Of a stretch of DNA of 7,118 nt, positions 1 to 6,753 are shown in pieces (the first letter of the stretch is position 1; every line of letters begins with the position of its first letter). The stretch comes from an uncultured beta proteobacterium. GTDB lineage: Bacteria; Pseudomonadota; Gammaproteobacteria; Burkholderiales; Rhodocyclaceae. The DNA lies in the NCBI GenBank assembly GCA_903916205.1, contig CAIWVX010000334.1, forward strand, positions 1 through 7,118. The letters are read 5' to 3'. The notes under the pieces are model-generated. The model did no database searches and was not told the DNA's origin. It saw nothing but the letters and a program-made list of their open reading frames with translations. The translations under genes were made by a program, and so were the position numbers.

Positions 1-91
1 CGACAACATTTTTTTCCAGGGGCAGATCTTTAAGCGTTATTTTCCTGCCATTTCCGATTACAATAGCCCGTTCAATCAGATTTTTGAATTT
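1..91 (-). other. Segment coding the end of a sigma-54 activator AAA+ domain, joined in frame to hldD
   Basis: Read on the minus strand in the hldD frame, this stretch gives [15 protein letters not shown], then [13 protein letters not shown]. This is the typical end of the sigma-54 interaction (AAA+) domain of NtrC-family regulators, where a REL.N(V/L)IERAVVL..G..I...DLP block precedes the linker to the Fis-type DNA-binding helix-turn-helix. The shared piece with HldD is about KFKNL (77-91), so the exact junction is ambiguous within those bases. Positions 1-76 are about 41% GC and use codons such as AGG and ATA, unlike the GC-richer genes to the right. Only about 25 foreign residues are visible, so the parent protein cannot be named further. 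Confidence 0.6.
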
Positions 92-205
92 ATCGGCGCG
101 GGTCAGGTTATCGACGGCAATGATCTTATCGACACCGCGCTCATTGAGTGCTTTGACGATATTGGAGCCGATAAAACCTGCCGCGCCAGTCACTATGGTG
201 TACAT
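1..205 (-). CDS. hldD: ADP-L-glycero-D-manno-heptose 6-epimerase, 5' part only, apparently chimeric at its 3' side
   Basis: HldD converts ADP-D-glycero-beta-D-manno-heptose to the L-glycero form, the last step in making the heptose donor for the LPS inner core. It is a cytoplasmic NADP-dependent short-chain dehydrogenase of the extended type. The first 43 codons match the family well. The Rossmann motif [10 protein letters not shown] spans residues 6-15, followed by IVKALNERG and then the acidic strand end AVDNL (D32), leading to ADKFKNL at 37-43. The ATG at 205 lies 10 bases after the rfaE1 stop, with a weak GAG-type ribosome site, which fits an rfaE1-hldD operon. From residue 44 the expected continuation (a D..IADYLDK-like stretch) is missing. 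The frame stays open to the window edge but reads like a sigma-54 activator. Neither other frame restores HldD, so a simple frameshift does not explain it. The start and identity of the first 43 residues are secure; the rest is not HldD. Confidence 0.85.
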   Translation of the reverse strand, partial: MYTIVTGAAGFIGSNIVKALNERGVDKIIAVDNLTRADKFKNLIERAIVIGNGRKITLKDLPLEKNVV

Positions 206-215
206 ATCAACGCTC

Positions 216-1148
216 TCAGTTCAAAGCCATATCAAGTTCTTCACGGGTGACGATTGCCGTACCCAGTTTGCCCACCACAATTCCGGCGGCTATATTTGCC
301 ACATGAATCGCGTTGGCCCAATTTTCACCCTTCGCCAGCATCACGGCCAAGGTTGCAATGACCGTATCGCCAGCCCCCGAGACATCAAAGACTTCTCGGG
401 CAACTGACTTTTCATGAATCATTCCGCCGGCGTGAAAGAGTGACATCCCTTCCTCGCTACGAGTGACTAGCAGGGCATCCAAGCCCAGTTCACCACGCAA
501 ATTGCTGGCTTTACTCTCAAGTTCGTTATCGTCCTTCCAGCGTCCCACCACTTCACGCATTTCTGAGCGATTGGGGGTGATGAGGGTGGCCCCGGCATAG
601 ATCGAATAGTCGTCACCTTTCGGATCGACCAGCACGACTTTTCCGGCGGCACGCGCCTGCTTGATCATCGCACTGATATGCATCAACCCGCCCTTGCCGT
701 AATCAGAGAAAATCACCGCGTCGACGTCAGGCAAACGCTTTTCAAATTCGGACAATTTTGCCAGCAGCACTTCATGCGAGGGCTGAGTCTCGAAATCGAT
801 GCGCAGCAATTGCTGTTGCCGACCAATAACACGCAGCTTGACGGTCGTGGTAATGGCCTCATCAATGTGCAAACTGGTCTCAATCCCGCCCTCCTGCATC
901 AGACGATTCAGTGTGGCCCCCGGCTCATCGTTACCCACCAGCGCCAATAGCGAAACGTGGGCCCCTAACGCTGCGGCATTGCGTGCCACATTGGCGGCAC
1001 CGCCCGGTCGCTCTTCACTGCGCTCGACTTTTACAATGGGCACCGGCGCTTCGGGCGAGATGCGCGAAACCTCACCAAACCAATAACGGTCGAGCATTAC
1101 ATCGCCGACAACCAGCAGACGAACAGTTGAAAAGTCTCCCAGAGACAT
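216..1148 (-). CDS. rfaE1: D-glycero-beta-D-manno-heptose-7-phosphate kinase (RfaE domain I / HldE kinase, stand-alone)
   Basis: This PfkB/ribokinase-family enzyme phosphorylates D-glycero-D-manno-heptose 7-phosphate at C1 in the cytoplasm, feeding ADP-heptose synthesis for the LPS core. The 310-residue product has the N-terminal strand [15 protein letters not shown] (11-25), the substrate-site motif [11 protein letters not shown] (47-57), SDYGKGGL (148-155), the VDPKGDDYS nucleotide region (174-182), and the PfkB signature DVSGAGDTV (255-263) with D261 as the expected catalytic base. It ends at the kinase domain. The adenylyltransferase half found in the roughly 477-residue E. coli HldE is absent, so a separate HldC/RfaE2 is expected elsewhere in the genome. 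The ATG at 1148 is preceded by AGGAG with 6 bases of spacing. The gene begins 17 bases after the lapB stop and ends 10 bases before hldD, which indicates one LPS transcription unit. Confidence 0.95.
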   Translation of the reverse strand: MSLGDFSTVRLLVVGDVMLDRYWFGEVSRISPEAPVPIVKVERSEERPGGAANVARNAAALGAHVSLLALVGNDEPGATLNRLMQEGGIETSLHIDEAITTTVKLRVIGRQQQLLRIDFETQPSHEVLLAKLSEFEKRLPDVDAVIFSDYGKGGLMHISAMIKQARAAGKVVLVDPKGDDYSIYAGATLITPNRSEMREVVGRWKDDNELESKASNLRGELGLDALLVTRSEEGMSLFHAGGMIHEKSVAREVFDVSGAGDTVIATLAVMLAKGENWANAIHVANIAAGIVVGKLGTAIVTREELDMALN

Positions 1149-1165
1149 GCATTACTCCTGGCTAA

Positions 1166-2335
1166 CTAGGGCGTTAAATCGAATTCTTCGGTACGTTTCG
1201 GCGAATAGGTTTCCCATCCGCCGCACGCCGGACAACGCCAATAAAACTGACGTGCCTTGAAGCCGCAATTATCGCACCGATAACGGGCCAAACGGCGGGT
1301 GTAACTCTGCACAATGCTCTTGGCAAGCTCAAGATCAGGGCGAGATTCCGGTGGTGCCGCCAAGAGGCGGGCGTCAATCAGTTTATCGAAACCAAGCAAA
1401 GTCGGATTGCGCTTGAGTTCGTCGCGCACCAAGCTATATGCCGCATCCGCGCCTTCACTTTCAAGGACGAGTTGGAAGACCACATCCAGCAAATCGAGCG
1501 ACGGATAATGTTCAAGGTAGCCGCGCAACAGTTGCAGACCTTCATCGCGGCGATCCATCCGGCGAAAGGCATCTAACAGTCGCTGAGCCACCAGCGCCAG
1601 ATAAGTCGGATCCTGCTGTTCAATACGTAGCCAGCAGTTAATGGCGGCTTCAAAATGGTCTTGCTGAATTTCAATGTCGCCCTGCAATAGACTGGCACGG
1701 ACACATTTCCGGTTGCGCTCAAGCGCCGTTTTGAGGTGCGCCGACGCGGTTTCTGGTCGTGAACGAATCATTTCGGCCGCGGCCAGTTCGCAATAGTATT
1801 CGGCGACGTCTTTCTGCGAGGCTCTATCGGGAAGTTCCATCGCAATGGCAATGGTCTTTTCCCAGTCCTTTTCCAGTTGGAAAATTTCAAGTAAATTGCA
1901 CTTAGCCTCTTTCGCGAGGGGCGAATCACTTAGCTTGCTAAAAACCTCCTCCGCACGGTCAAGCAGCCCCGCTTTGAGAAAATCCTGGCCGAGTTCATAG
2001 AGTGCCTGGAGCTTCAGATCTTCGGGCAAATCATCGCGTTCAAGCAGATTTTGGTGCATCCGTATGGCGCGCTCGGTTTCGCCACGACGACGAAATAGAT
2101 TACCTAGCGCGAAATGCAGTTCAATGGTTTGCGGATCAACCTTAACCGCATCGACAAAAGCTTCAATGGCGCGGTCAGGCTGCTCGTTAAGGAGAAAATT
2201 GAGCCCCTGGAAATACGAGCGCGGAAGCGCTCGTGACTCCTTGACCAGATGCTGAATATCAATACGCGCCGCCGCCCAGCCGAGAACGAAAAACAGAGGA
2301 AAAAACAGCAATTGCCAGTATTCAAATTCGATCAT
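1166..2335 (-). CDS. lapB: Lipopolysaccharide assembly protein B (TPR and rubredoxin-type metal-binding protein)
   Basis: LapB (YciM) is an inner-membrane-anchored protein facing the cytoplasm. In E. coli it delivers LpxC to FtsH for degradation and so balances LPS against phospholipid synthesis. The product is 389 residues, the same length as the E. coli protein. It has an N-terminal membrane helix (about 6-23, rich in L, F and A) and the family block LPRSYFQGLNFLLNEQPDRA (37-56). A long run of TPR repeats covers roughly 40-320. The C-terminal rubredoxin-like knuckles are CDNC (C354, C357) and CPAC (C368, C371), with all four metal ligands present. The ATG at 2335 gives the expected N-terminus, but no clear Shine-Dalgarno sequence precedes it. 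It heads a group with rfaE1 and hldD and lies behind a terminator, so it is probably transcribed from its own promoter. Identification is firm. Confidence 0.95.
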   Translation of the reverse strand: MIEFEYWQLLFFPLFFVLGWAAARIDIQHLVKESRALPRSYFQGLNFLLNEQPDRAIEAFVDAVKVDPQTIELHFALGNLFRRRGETERAIRMHQNLLERDDLPEDLKLQALYELGQDFLKAGLLDRAEEVFSKLSDSPLAKEAKCNLLEIFQLEKDWEKTIAIAMELPDRASQKDVAEYYCELAAAEMIRSRPETASAHLKTALERNRKCVRASLLQGDIEIQQDHFEAAINCWLRIEQQDPTYLALVAQRLLDAFRRMDRRDEGLQLLRGYLEHYPSLDLLDVVFQLVLESEGADAAYSLVRDELKRNPTLLGFDKLIDARLLAAPPESRPDLELAKSIVQSYTRRLARYRCDNCGFKARQFYWRCPACGGWETYSPKRTEEFDLTP

Positions 2336-2349
2336 ATTTTTAATGCCAT
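2332..2349 (-). other. Five-codon open frame overlapping the lapB start (ATGA overlap)
   Basis: An ATG at 2349 opens MALKI, and its TGA shares bases with the lapB ATG (ATGA). lapB has no obvious Shine-Dalgarno sequence, so termination-reinitiation from this mini-frame is conceivable. The mini-frame has no good ribosome site either and follows an in-frame TAA directly. It may well be chance. Confidence 0.15.
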
Positions 2350-2397
2350 TTAGTTCAAATCACGTAACCCCGACCATCAAAGAACGCTCTCAGGAAG

Positions 2398-2424
2398 CGA
2401 CTCCGGTTGTTTTGACGACTCCGG
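2398..2424. repeat. Direct repeat CGACTCCGG, two copies 18 bases apart
   Basis: Two identical 9-base copies lie at 2398-2406 and 2416-2424 in the region between the predicted lapB promoter and the lapB start. A tandem TGCCACT pair lies nearby at about 2437-2450. The spacing could suit binding of a tandem protein dimer, but no known operator is recognised. The function is unknown. Confidence 0.35.
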
Positions 2425-2502
2425 CATCGAGTCTACTGCCACTTGCCACTACTGTTGGATTAGCGCACGGCACCCATAAAAAAGTGGCCGAGCCGCAACA
2501 AA

Positions 2503-2532
2503 TTTATAGCACGACGGGTATTCATTCACCAA
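2503..2532 (-). promoter_or_regulatory. Candidate sigma-70 promoter for lapB-rfaE1-hldD
   Basis: The minus strand has TTGGTG (2532-2527), an 18-base spacer, and TATAAA (2508-2503), the latter preceded by TGC to form an extended -10. It sits immediately behind the ihfB terminator, where a new promoter for the LPS genes is needed. Transcription would start near 2496 and give a leader of about 160 bases. The -10 is good; the -35 matches the consensus only in its TTG. Confidence 0.45.
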
Positions 2533-2564
2533 GAAAAATGGGCGGGAACTCTCGTTGCCGCCCA
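2531..2564 (-). terminator. Rho-independent terminator after ihfB
   Basis: On the minus strand TGGGCGG (2564-2558) pairs perfectly with CCGCCCA (2545-2539). Inside this, after a C/C mismatch, AAC pairs with GTT around a GAGA loop of GNRA type. TTTTTCTT follows (2538-2531). The GC-rich stem and U tract lie 31 bases beyond the ihfB stop, so this ends the rpsA-ihfB transcript and separates it from lapB. Confidence 0.85.
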
Positions 2565-2594
2565 CGGTAATTCACTTCAGCACGGCCTCGTCCA

Positions 2595-2888
2595 TCAGTC
2601 GGTTTTCAGCGCGCTATAGACACGCTCGCGTAATTCCTTACCCGCCTTGAAATGGGGAATCCATTTCTCGGGAACACTGACTTTCTCACCGGACTTAGGG
2701 TTTCGGCCAATACGAGGAGGACGATGATTCAGCGTAAAACTGCCGAATCCGCGAATCTCGACGCGATCGCCTTTGCACAATGCCTCGGATATCGCATCAA
2801 GAATCATCTTGACTGCGAAATCCGCGTCTTTAACGACCAGCTGTGGAAACCGTTCGGCCAGTCGCTCGATCAGATCTGACTTAGTCAT
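2595..2888 (-). CDS. ihfB: Integration host factor subunit beta
   Basis: IHF-beta pairs with IHF-alpha to form a heterodimer that binds a specific sequence in the minor groove and bends DNA sharply. It acts in nucleoid structure, sigma-54 promoter activation and recombination. The 97-residue product is of normal family length. It begins [15 protein letters not shown], has the conserved body [12 protein letters not shown] (42-53), and carries the DNA-intercalating arm [10 protein letters not shown] (61-70) with the key proline at P64, followed by [13 protein letters not shown]. The MTKS.LIERL start and the PHFK.GKELR end are typical of the beta subunit rather than HU or IHF-alpha. The ATG at 2888 lies 14 bases after the rpsA stop, and an AAGG ribosome site overlaps that stop, so it is co-transcribed and probably coupled with rpsA. 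A terminator follows. Confidence 0.95.
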   Translation of the reverse strand: MTKSDLIERLAERFPQLVVKDADFAVKMILDAISEALCKGDRVEIRGFGSFTLNHRPPRIGRNPKSGEKVSVPEKWIPHFKAGKELRERVYSALKTD

Positions 2889-2902
2889 GGCTGTAACCTA
2901 CC

Positions 2903-4600
2903 TTATTCCGGATTATTCAGCTTGGCTTTCAGCAAAGCGCCAAGATTGGTTGTTCCCGAACTAACGCTGCTCTCAGAAGAGAACTTCTGCATGGCTTCTT
3001 GCTGTTCTGCCTGATCCTTGGCTTTGATCGACAAGTTGATTGAACGCGTCTTGCGGTCGATATTAATGATCATCGCTTCAACCGCATCACCTTCTTTGTA
3101 AACTTTGGTGAGGTCGTCAATCCGCTCACGCGACACTTCGGAAGAGCGCAGGTAGCCTTCCATATCACCCTCAATGGCAATGATCGCTCCACGGGCATCA
3201 ACCGACTTGACGATACCATTAACAATGGCATTTTTCTCGTGATTGGCAATGAAGCTGGTGTAGGGGTCGCCATCAAGCTGCTTGATGCCCAAGGAAATAC
3301 GCTCTTTGTCGGTATCAATCGCCAGAACCACGGCTTCGACTTCGTCACCCTTCTTGAAGTTACGGATGGCTTCTTCACCGGGAACCGACCACGATAGATC
3401 GGAGAGGTGAACCAGACCATCAATCCCGCCAGGCAGACCGATGAACACGCCAAAATCGGTGATTGATTTAATCGCCCCTTTGACCTTGTCACCTTTTTTC
3501 TGGTTCATCGAGAAATCGTCCCACGGATTAGCCACACATTGCTTCATACCGAGGGAAATACGACGGCGCTCTTCTTCGATTTCGAGAATCATGATTTCGA
3601 CTTCGTCGCCGAGCTGGACCACCTTGGAAGGATGAACATTCTTGTTCGTCCAATCCATTTCGGAAACGTGAACCAAGCCTTCAATGCCTTGTTCGATTTC
3701 AACGAAGGCACCGTAGTCGGTCAGATTGGTCACCTTGCCGAACAGGCGGGTGCTTTGCGGGTAGCGACGGGCAATGCCGACCCACGGATCTTCGCCGAGT
3801 TGTTTGAGACCCAGCGAAACGCGGTTTTTTTCTTGATCGAATTTAAGGATTTTGGCTTGCACTTCGTCACCCACGGCCAACACTTCGGACGGATGACGAA
3901 CACGGCGCCAGGCCAGATCGGTAATGTGTAGCAGACCATCAATACCGCCGAGGTCGACGAATGCGCCGTAATCGGTGATGTTTTTGACCACGCCCTTGAC
4001 GATACTGCCTTCCGTGAGGTTAGACAGCAGTGCATCGCGTTCTTCGCCAACACTGGCTTCGAGCACGGCACGGCGGGAAACGACAACGTTGTTGCGCTTG
4101 CGGTCAAGCTTAATCACTTTGAATTCGTAGGTTTTACCTTCGTACGGCGAGGTGTCCTTGACCGGACGCAGGTCAACCAGCGAGCCGGGAAGAAAGGCGC
4201 GGACGCTGTTGGCCATGACGGTGAGACCGCCCTTGACCTTGCCGGTAATCGTACCGGTGACTAGGGTGCCTTCGTTCAGGGCGGTTTCGAGGAAGTTCCA
4301 AGCGGCGACGCGCTTGGCCCGTTCACGTGAGAGGCGAGTTTCACCGAAGCCGTTTTCCAGTTGCTCAATGGCGACTTGGACGAATTCACCGACGGTGGCC
4401 TCGAGTTCGCCGGTATCGCTGAGAAATTCTTCACGGTCGATATAGCTTTCGGATTTTAGTCCGGCATTGACGACCACGAAATTTTGGTCGATGCGAACGA
4501 TTTCTGCCGTAATGACTTCGCCTTGGCGCATTTCTTGGCGCGCGAGACTGGCTTCAAAAAGATCGGCAAAGCTTTCTTGAATAATGGGGTTAGCTGACAT
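2903..4600 (-). CDS. rpsA: 30S ribosomal protein S1
   Basis: S1 is the large RNA-binding protein of the small ribosomal subunit. It captures and unfolds mRNAs, especially those with weak Shine-Dalgarno sites. The 565-residue product (E. coli: 557) has six S1/OB-fold repeats at about 25-93, 110-177, 196-265, 283-352, 370-439 and 457-526. The first two, which dock on the ribosome, are the most divergent. The later ones share the [24 protein letters not shown] core and end in [12 protein letters not shown] strands. A Ser-rich tail of about 40 residues follows. The start [16 protein letters not shown] is typical. Only a weak AGG lies 11 bases upstream of the ATG, as is usual for rpsA. It follows aroA-cmk after 192 bases and is followed by ihfB after 14 bases, the standard cmk-rpsA-ihfB order. 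Confidence 0.97.
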   Translation of the reverse strand: MSANPIIQESFADLFEASLARQEMRQGEVITAEIVRIDQNFVVVNAGLKSESYIDREEFLSDTGELEATVGEFVQVAIEQLENGFGETRLSRERAKRVAAWNFLETALNEGTLVTGTITGKVKGGLTVMANSVRAFLPGSLVDLRPVKDTSPYEGKTYEFKVIKLDRKRNNVVVSRRAVLEASVGEERDALLSNLTEGSIVKGVVKNITDYGAFVDLGGIDGLLHITDLAWRRVRHPSEVLAVGDEVQAKILKFDQEKNRVSLGLKQLGEDPWVGIARRYPQSTRLFGKVTNLTDYGAFVEIEQGIEGLVHVSEMDWTNKNVHPSKVVQLGDEVEIMILEIEEERRRISLGMKQCVANPWDDFSMNQKKGDKVKGAIKSITDFGVFIGLPGGIDGLVHLSDLSWSVPGEEAIRNFKKGDEVEAVVLAIDTDKERISLGIKQLDGDPYTSFIANHEKNAIVNGIVKSVDARGAIIAIEGDMEGYLRSSEVSRERIDDLTKVYKEGDAVEAMIINIDRKTRSINLSIKAKDQAEQQEAMQKFSSESSVSSGTTNLGALLKAKLNNPE

Positions 4601-4616
4601 ATTGGAAGTGACCTGA

Positions 4617-4718
4617 CTGAGTGTTACATGACCGCATGAGGGCGGGTTAAGTTAAAAAACATTACCTATTTCAGACATCACGCTTTGCGGGAATCAAAAG
4701 ATTCTCCGCAACACTCAG
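4617..4718 (-). repeat. Long-range 9-base inverted repeat in the rpsA leader
   Basis: On the minus strand CTGAGTGTT (4718-4710) is perfectly complementary to AACACTCAG (4625-4617). The pair encloses 84 bases that include the local hairpin's remaining sequence. The downstream arm ends just before the weak AGG at 4614-4612, so pairing could limit ribosome access to rpsA. Confidence 0.45.
4685..4711 (-). other. Stable hairpin in the rpsA leader
   Basis: On the minus strand TTGCGG pairs with CCGCAA and GAATC with GATTC around a TTTT loop, with a single bulged A. No U tract follows, so it does not look like an intrinsic terminator for cmk. It more likely shapes the leader RNA. Confidence 0.5.
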
Positions 4719-4792
4719 ATGAGCTAGCGAAATGCCAATGCACTTGAAACGGGTAATACCGAAAGACTGCCGCAGTTGCCGCAATCTCTATG

Positions 4793-6748
4793 CTACAAAA
4801 ACTTTTCTGACAAAACCGCTTTGCTCCATAACAGCACCTGAGCGACCGCGTTCTCAATGGTCAACTCGGTCGTATCAAGCAATTTGGCTGTTTCTTCCTG
4901 CTGTAAAGGCGCCACACTACGTTGGCTATCGCGCTCATCGCGCTCACGCAAATCCAACAAAAGAGGCGGAAGTTTAGCAGCGACTCCTTTTTCGATCAAC
5001 TGCTTATAACGTCTTTTCGCGCGAATCTCGACGCTGGCGGTGAGAAAAATCTTGGTTTGTGCATCGGGGAACACCACCGAAGCCATATCGCGACCATCGG
5101 CCACCAGTCCTGCCCGCTGGCGAAACAATCGTTGCCGAAAAAGCAGCGCCTTACGCACCTCCGGCCATGCCGCTACCTGTGATGCGCCCGAAGAGATTTC
5201 TTCCAGCCGAATCGCCTCACCGACCTCCTCGCCAGATAACAGCACCGAGTTCTCGTCAAACACCACATCAAGCTCGGCGGCGATAGCCGCCACTCCGGCC
5301 TCATCTGTCCAAGCGATGCCAGCACGTTGCGCAGCTAATGCCGTCAAACGATACAAGGCCCCGGAATCAAGATAATGCCAACCCAGTGCCGCTGCCACAC
5401 GCGCCGAGACGCTCCCTTTGCCGGAAGCGGATGGGCCATCAATAGCAATGACCGGAACCGGGTGCGTTACTTCAGAAAAACGTAAAAAATAATCGGGGAA
5501 CGTCTTGGCGACGCATCCCGGATCGTTGATCCGCAAGGTTGTCGCCATTGAAGCCAGCGAGAAACACATGGCGATGCGATGATCGTCGTAGGTCTCGATA
5601 CCGCCATGTGGTGAAAGTAGCCCAGTGCCCGATGGGGTGATACGAATGAAGTCATGACCTTCCTCCACCCCAGCCCCCAATTTGCGCAACTCCGTCGCCA
5701 TCGCCGCGATACGGTCGGTTTCTTTGACTCGCCAGCTGGCAATATGGGTCAATGTGGTGGTGCCTTGAGCAAATAACGCGGTCGTCGCCAAGGTCATGGC
5801 GGCATCGGGGAGGTGATTGCAATCAAGTTCAATGCCGCGCAGTGGCCCGCACAAGGGAGCCGAGGCTTCAATCCAATTGGGACCCATGTTAATTCGAGCG
5901 CCCATCTTTAGCAGCGCGTCAGCAAAACGCAGATCGCCCTGAATCGAATCACGGCCAACGCCCTCAACCCGTACCGGCCCCCCGCCGATAGCCCCCAACG
6001 CTAGAAAATACGAGGCGGATGAGGCATCCCCCTCAACATAAACACGGCCCGGTGAACGATAGACAGAGGCCGCTGGAACGGTGAAACGCTGCCAACCTTC
6101 ACGCACCACCTGAACACCAAAACGCGCCATCATGGACAGGGTAATGTCGATGTACGGTTTGGAAATCAGTTCGCCGACTACCTCAACCGTCGTCTCAACG
6201 CCGGTAAGTGGCAGAGCCATCAACAGGCCGGTTAAGAATTGACTGGAAACATCTCCGCGTACCGGCACCACTCCGCCGGGCCGAATCACCGCCGGGCTAA
6301 GGGCTAATGGCGGAAAACCCTCTTGTCCGATGTACTGAACATCCGCCCCCAGCACGCGCAAGGCATTGACCAGATCGGCAATGGGACGCTCGTGCATACG
6401 TGGCACGCCGGAGAGGGTGTAGTGACCACCCGACAGCGCTAGAGCCGCCGTTAGCGAACGAAAGGCCGTTCCGGCATTGCCTAGAAACAACGCGGCCTGC
6501 TTAAGCGGAAATGCGCCGCCTGTCCCGTCAACTTGACAGACGCCATCCTGCCATTCCACGCCAACCCCCAATGTTTTGAGCGCCTCAAGCATACGGGCGG
6601 TATCGTCAGACTCCAGCAGATCATGAATTTCGGTGCGACCTTCGGCCAGTGCGGCGAGGAGTAATACGCGATTGGAAATGCTCTTGGAGCCGGGTAGGCG
6701 CACTGTTCCGTGCGCAGAAAGCAAGGACGGAAGATCAATAAAATGCAT
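4793..6748 (-). CDS. aroA-cmk: Bifunctional 3-phosphoshikimate 1-carboxyvinyltransferase (EPSP synthase) / cytidylate kinase
   Basis: This single 651-residue cytoplasmic protein joins two enzymes. Residues 1 to about 428 are EPSP synthase, which transfers enolpyruvyl from PEP to shikimate-3-phosphate on the way to chorismate. Visible motifs are [10 protein letters not shown] (18-27; K22, S23, R27), [11 protein letters not shown] (89-99), the catalytic region NHLPDAAM (311-318; D315), WRVKETDR (339-346) and YDDHRIAM (387-394). Residues from about 432 are CMP kinase, with P-loop GPSASGKGS (438-446), LDSGALYR (460-467), VADGRDM (549-555) and the lid [13 protein letters not shown] (602-614). The linker is only a few residues. 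The ATG at 6748 is preferred because it starts the family N-terminus 5 bases after the tyrA stop. The open frame extends to a TTG at 6778 that overlaps tyrA and adds ten unlikely residues. No strong Shine-Dalgarno is seen (AAGG about 13 bases upstream). An oddity is that the usual Pro after AFR is Ser98. Confidence 0.95.
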   Translation of the reverse strand: MHFIDLPSLLSAHGTVRLPGSKSISNRVLLLAALAEGRTEIHDLLESDDTARMLEALKTLGVGVEWQDGVCQVDGTGGAFPLKQAALFLGNAGTAFRSLTAALALSGGHYTLSGVPRMHERPIADLVNALRVLGADVQYIGQEGFPPLALSPAVIRPGGVVPVRGDVSSQFLTGLLMALPLTGVETTVEVVGELISKPYIDITLSMMARFGVQVVREGWQRFTVPAASVYRSPGRVYVEGDASSASYFLALGAIGGGPVRVEGVGRDSIQGDLRFADALLKMGARINMGPNWIEASAPLCGPLRGIELDCNHLPDAAMTLATTALFAQGTTTLTHIASWRVKETDRIAAMATELRKLGAGVEEGHDFIRITPSGTGLLSPHGGIETYDDHRIAMCFSLASMATTLRINDPGCVAKTFPDYFLRFSEVTHPVPVIAIDGPSASGKGSVSARVAAALGWHYLDSGALYRLTALAAQRAGIAWTDEAGVAAIAAELDVVFDENSVLLSGEEVGEAIRLEEISSGASQVAAWPEVRKALLFRQRLFRQRAGLVADGRDMASVVFPDAQTKIFLTASVEIRAKRRYKQLIEKGVAAKLPPLLLDLRERDERDSQRSVAPLQQEETAKLLDTTELTIENAVAQVLLWSKAVLSEKFL

Positions 6749-6753
6749 AAAAA

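Larger units (their letters stand above)
4601..4792 (-). promoter_or_regulatory. rpsA leader region, possible S1 autoregulatory element
   Basis: This 192-base gap between the cmk stop and the rpsA ATG holds no gene on either strand. On the transcript it can form a local hairpin (4711-4685) and a longer-range stem whose 3' arm ends 16 bases before the start codon. In gammaproteobacteria S1 represses its own translation through a structured leader that lacks a strong Shine-Dalgarno, and this region could play the same role. No convincing sigma-70 promoter was found in it, so rpsA may be transcribed mainly from upstream. The regulatory role is inferred from position and structure only. Confidence 0.4.

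Noticed and set aside
1..91. A simple frameshift as the cause of the odd HldD continuation
   Set aside because: Both alternative frames meet stops within a few codons after KNL and neither gives the HldD IADYLDK-like sequence.
216..1165. Plus-strand open frames of 84-107 codons opposite rfaE1 and its flanks
   Set aside because: They lie antisense to a well-supported kinase gene, have no recognisable domains, and overlap each other in different frames.
2343..2570. 75-codon plus-strand frame filling the ihfB-lapB gap
   Set aside because: Its sequence is low in conserved character, it runs through the terminator stem, and it has no ribosome site. It is not LapA-like.
3539..3931. 130-codon plus-strand frame opposite rpsA
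   Set aside because: It mirrors the repeated S1-domain coding sequence on the other strand. No family resemblance or ribosome site supports it.
4685..4711. Hairpin considered as an intrinsic terminator for aroA-cmk
   Set aside because: Neither strand has a T tract after the stem, so it was treated as a leader structure.
4766..4783. TGCCGCA repeated at 9-base spacing, with a small ACTGC-C-GCAGT palindrome after the cmk stop
   Set aside because: It is too short and GC-simple to claim as an operator. No regulator or repeat family is recognised.
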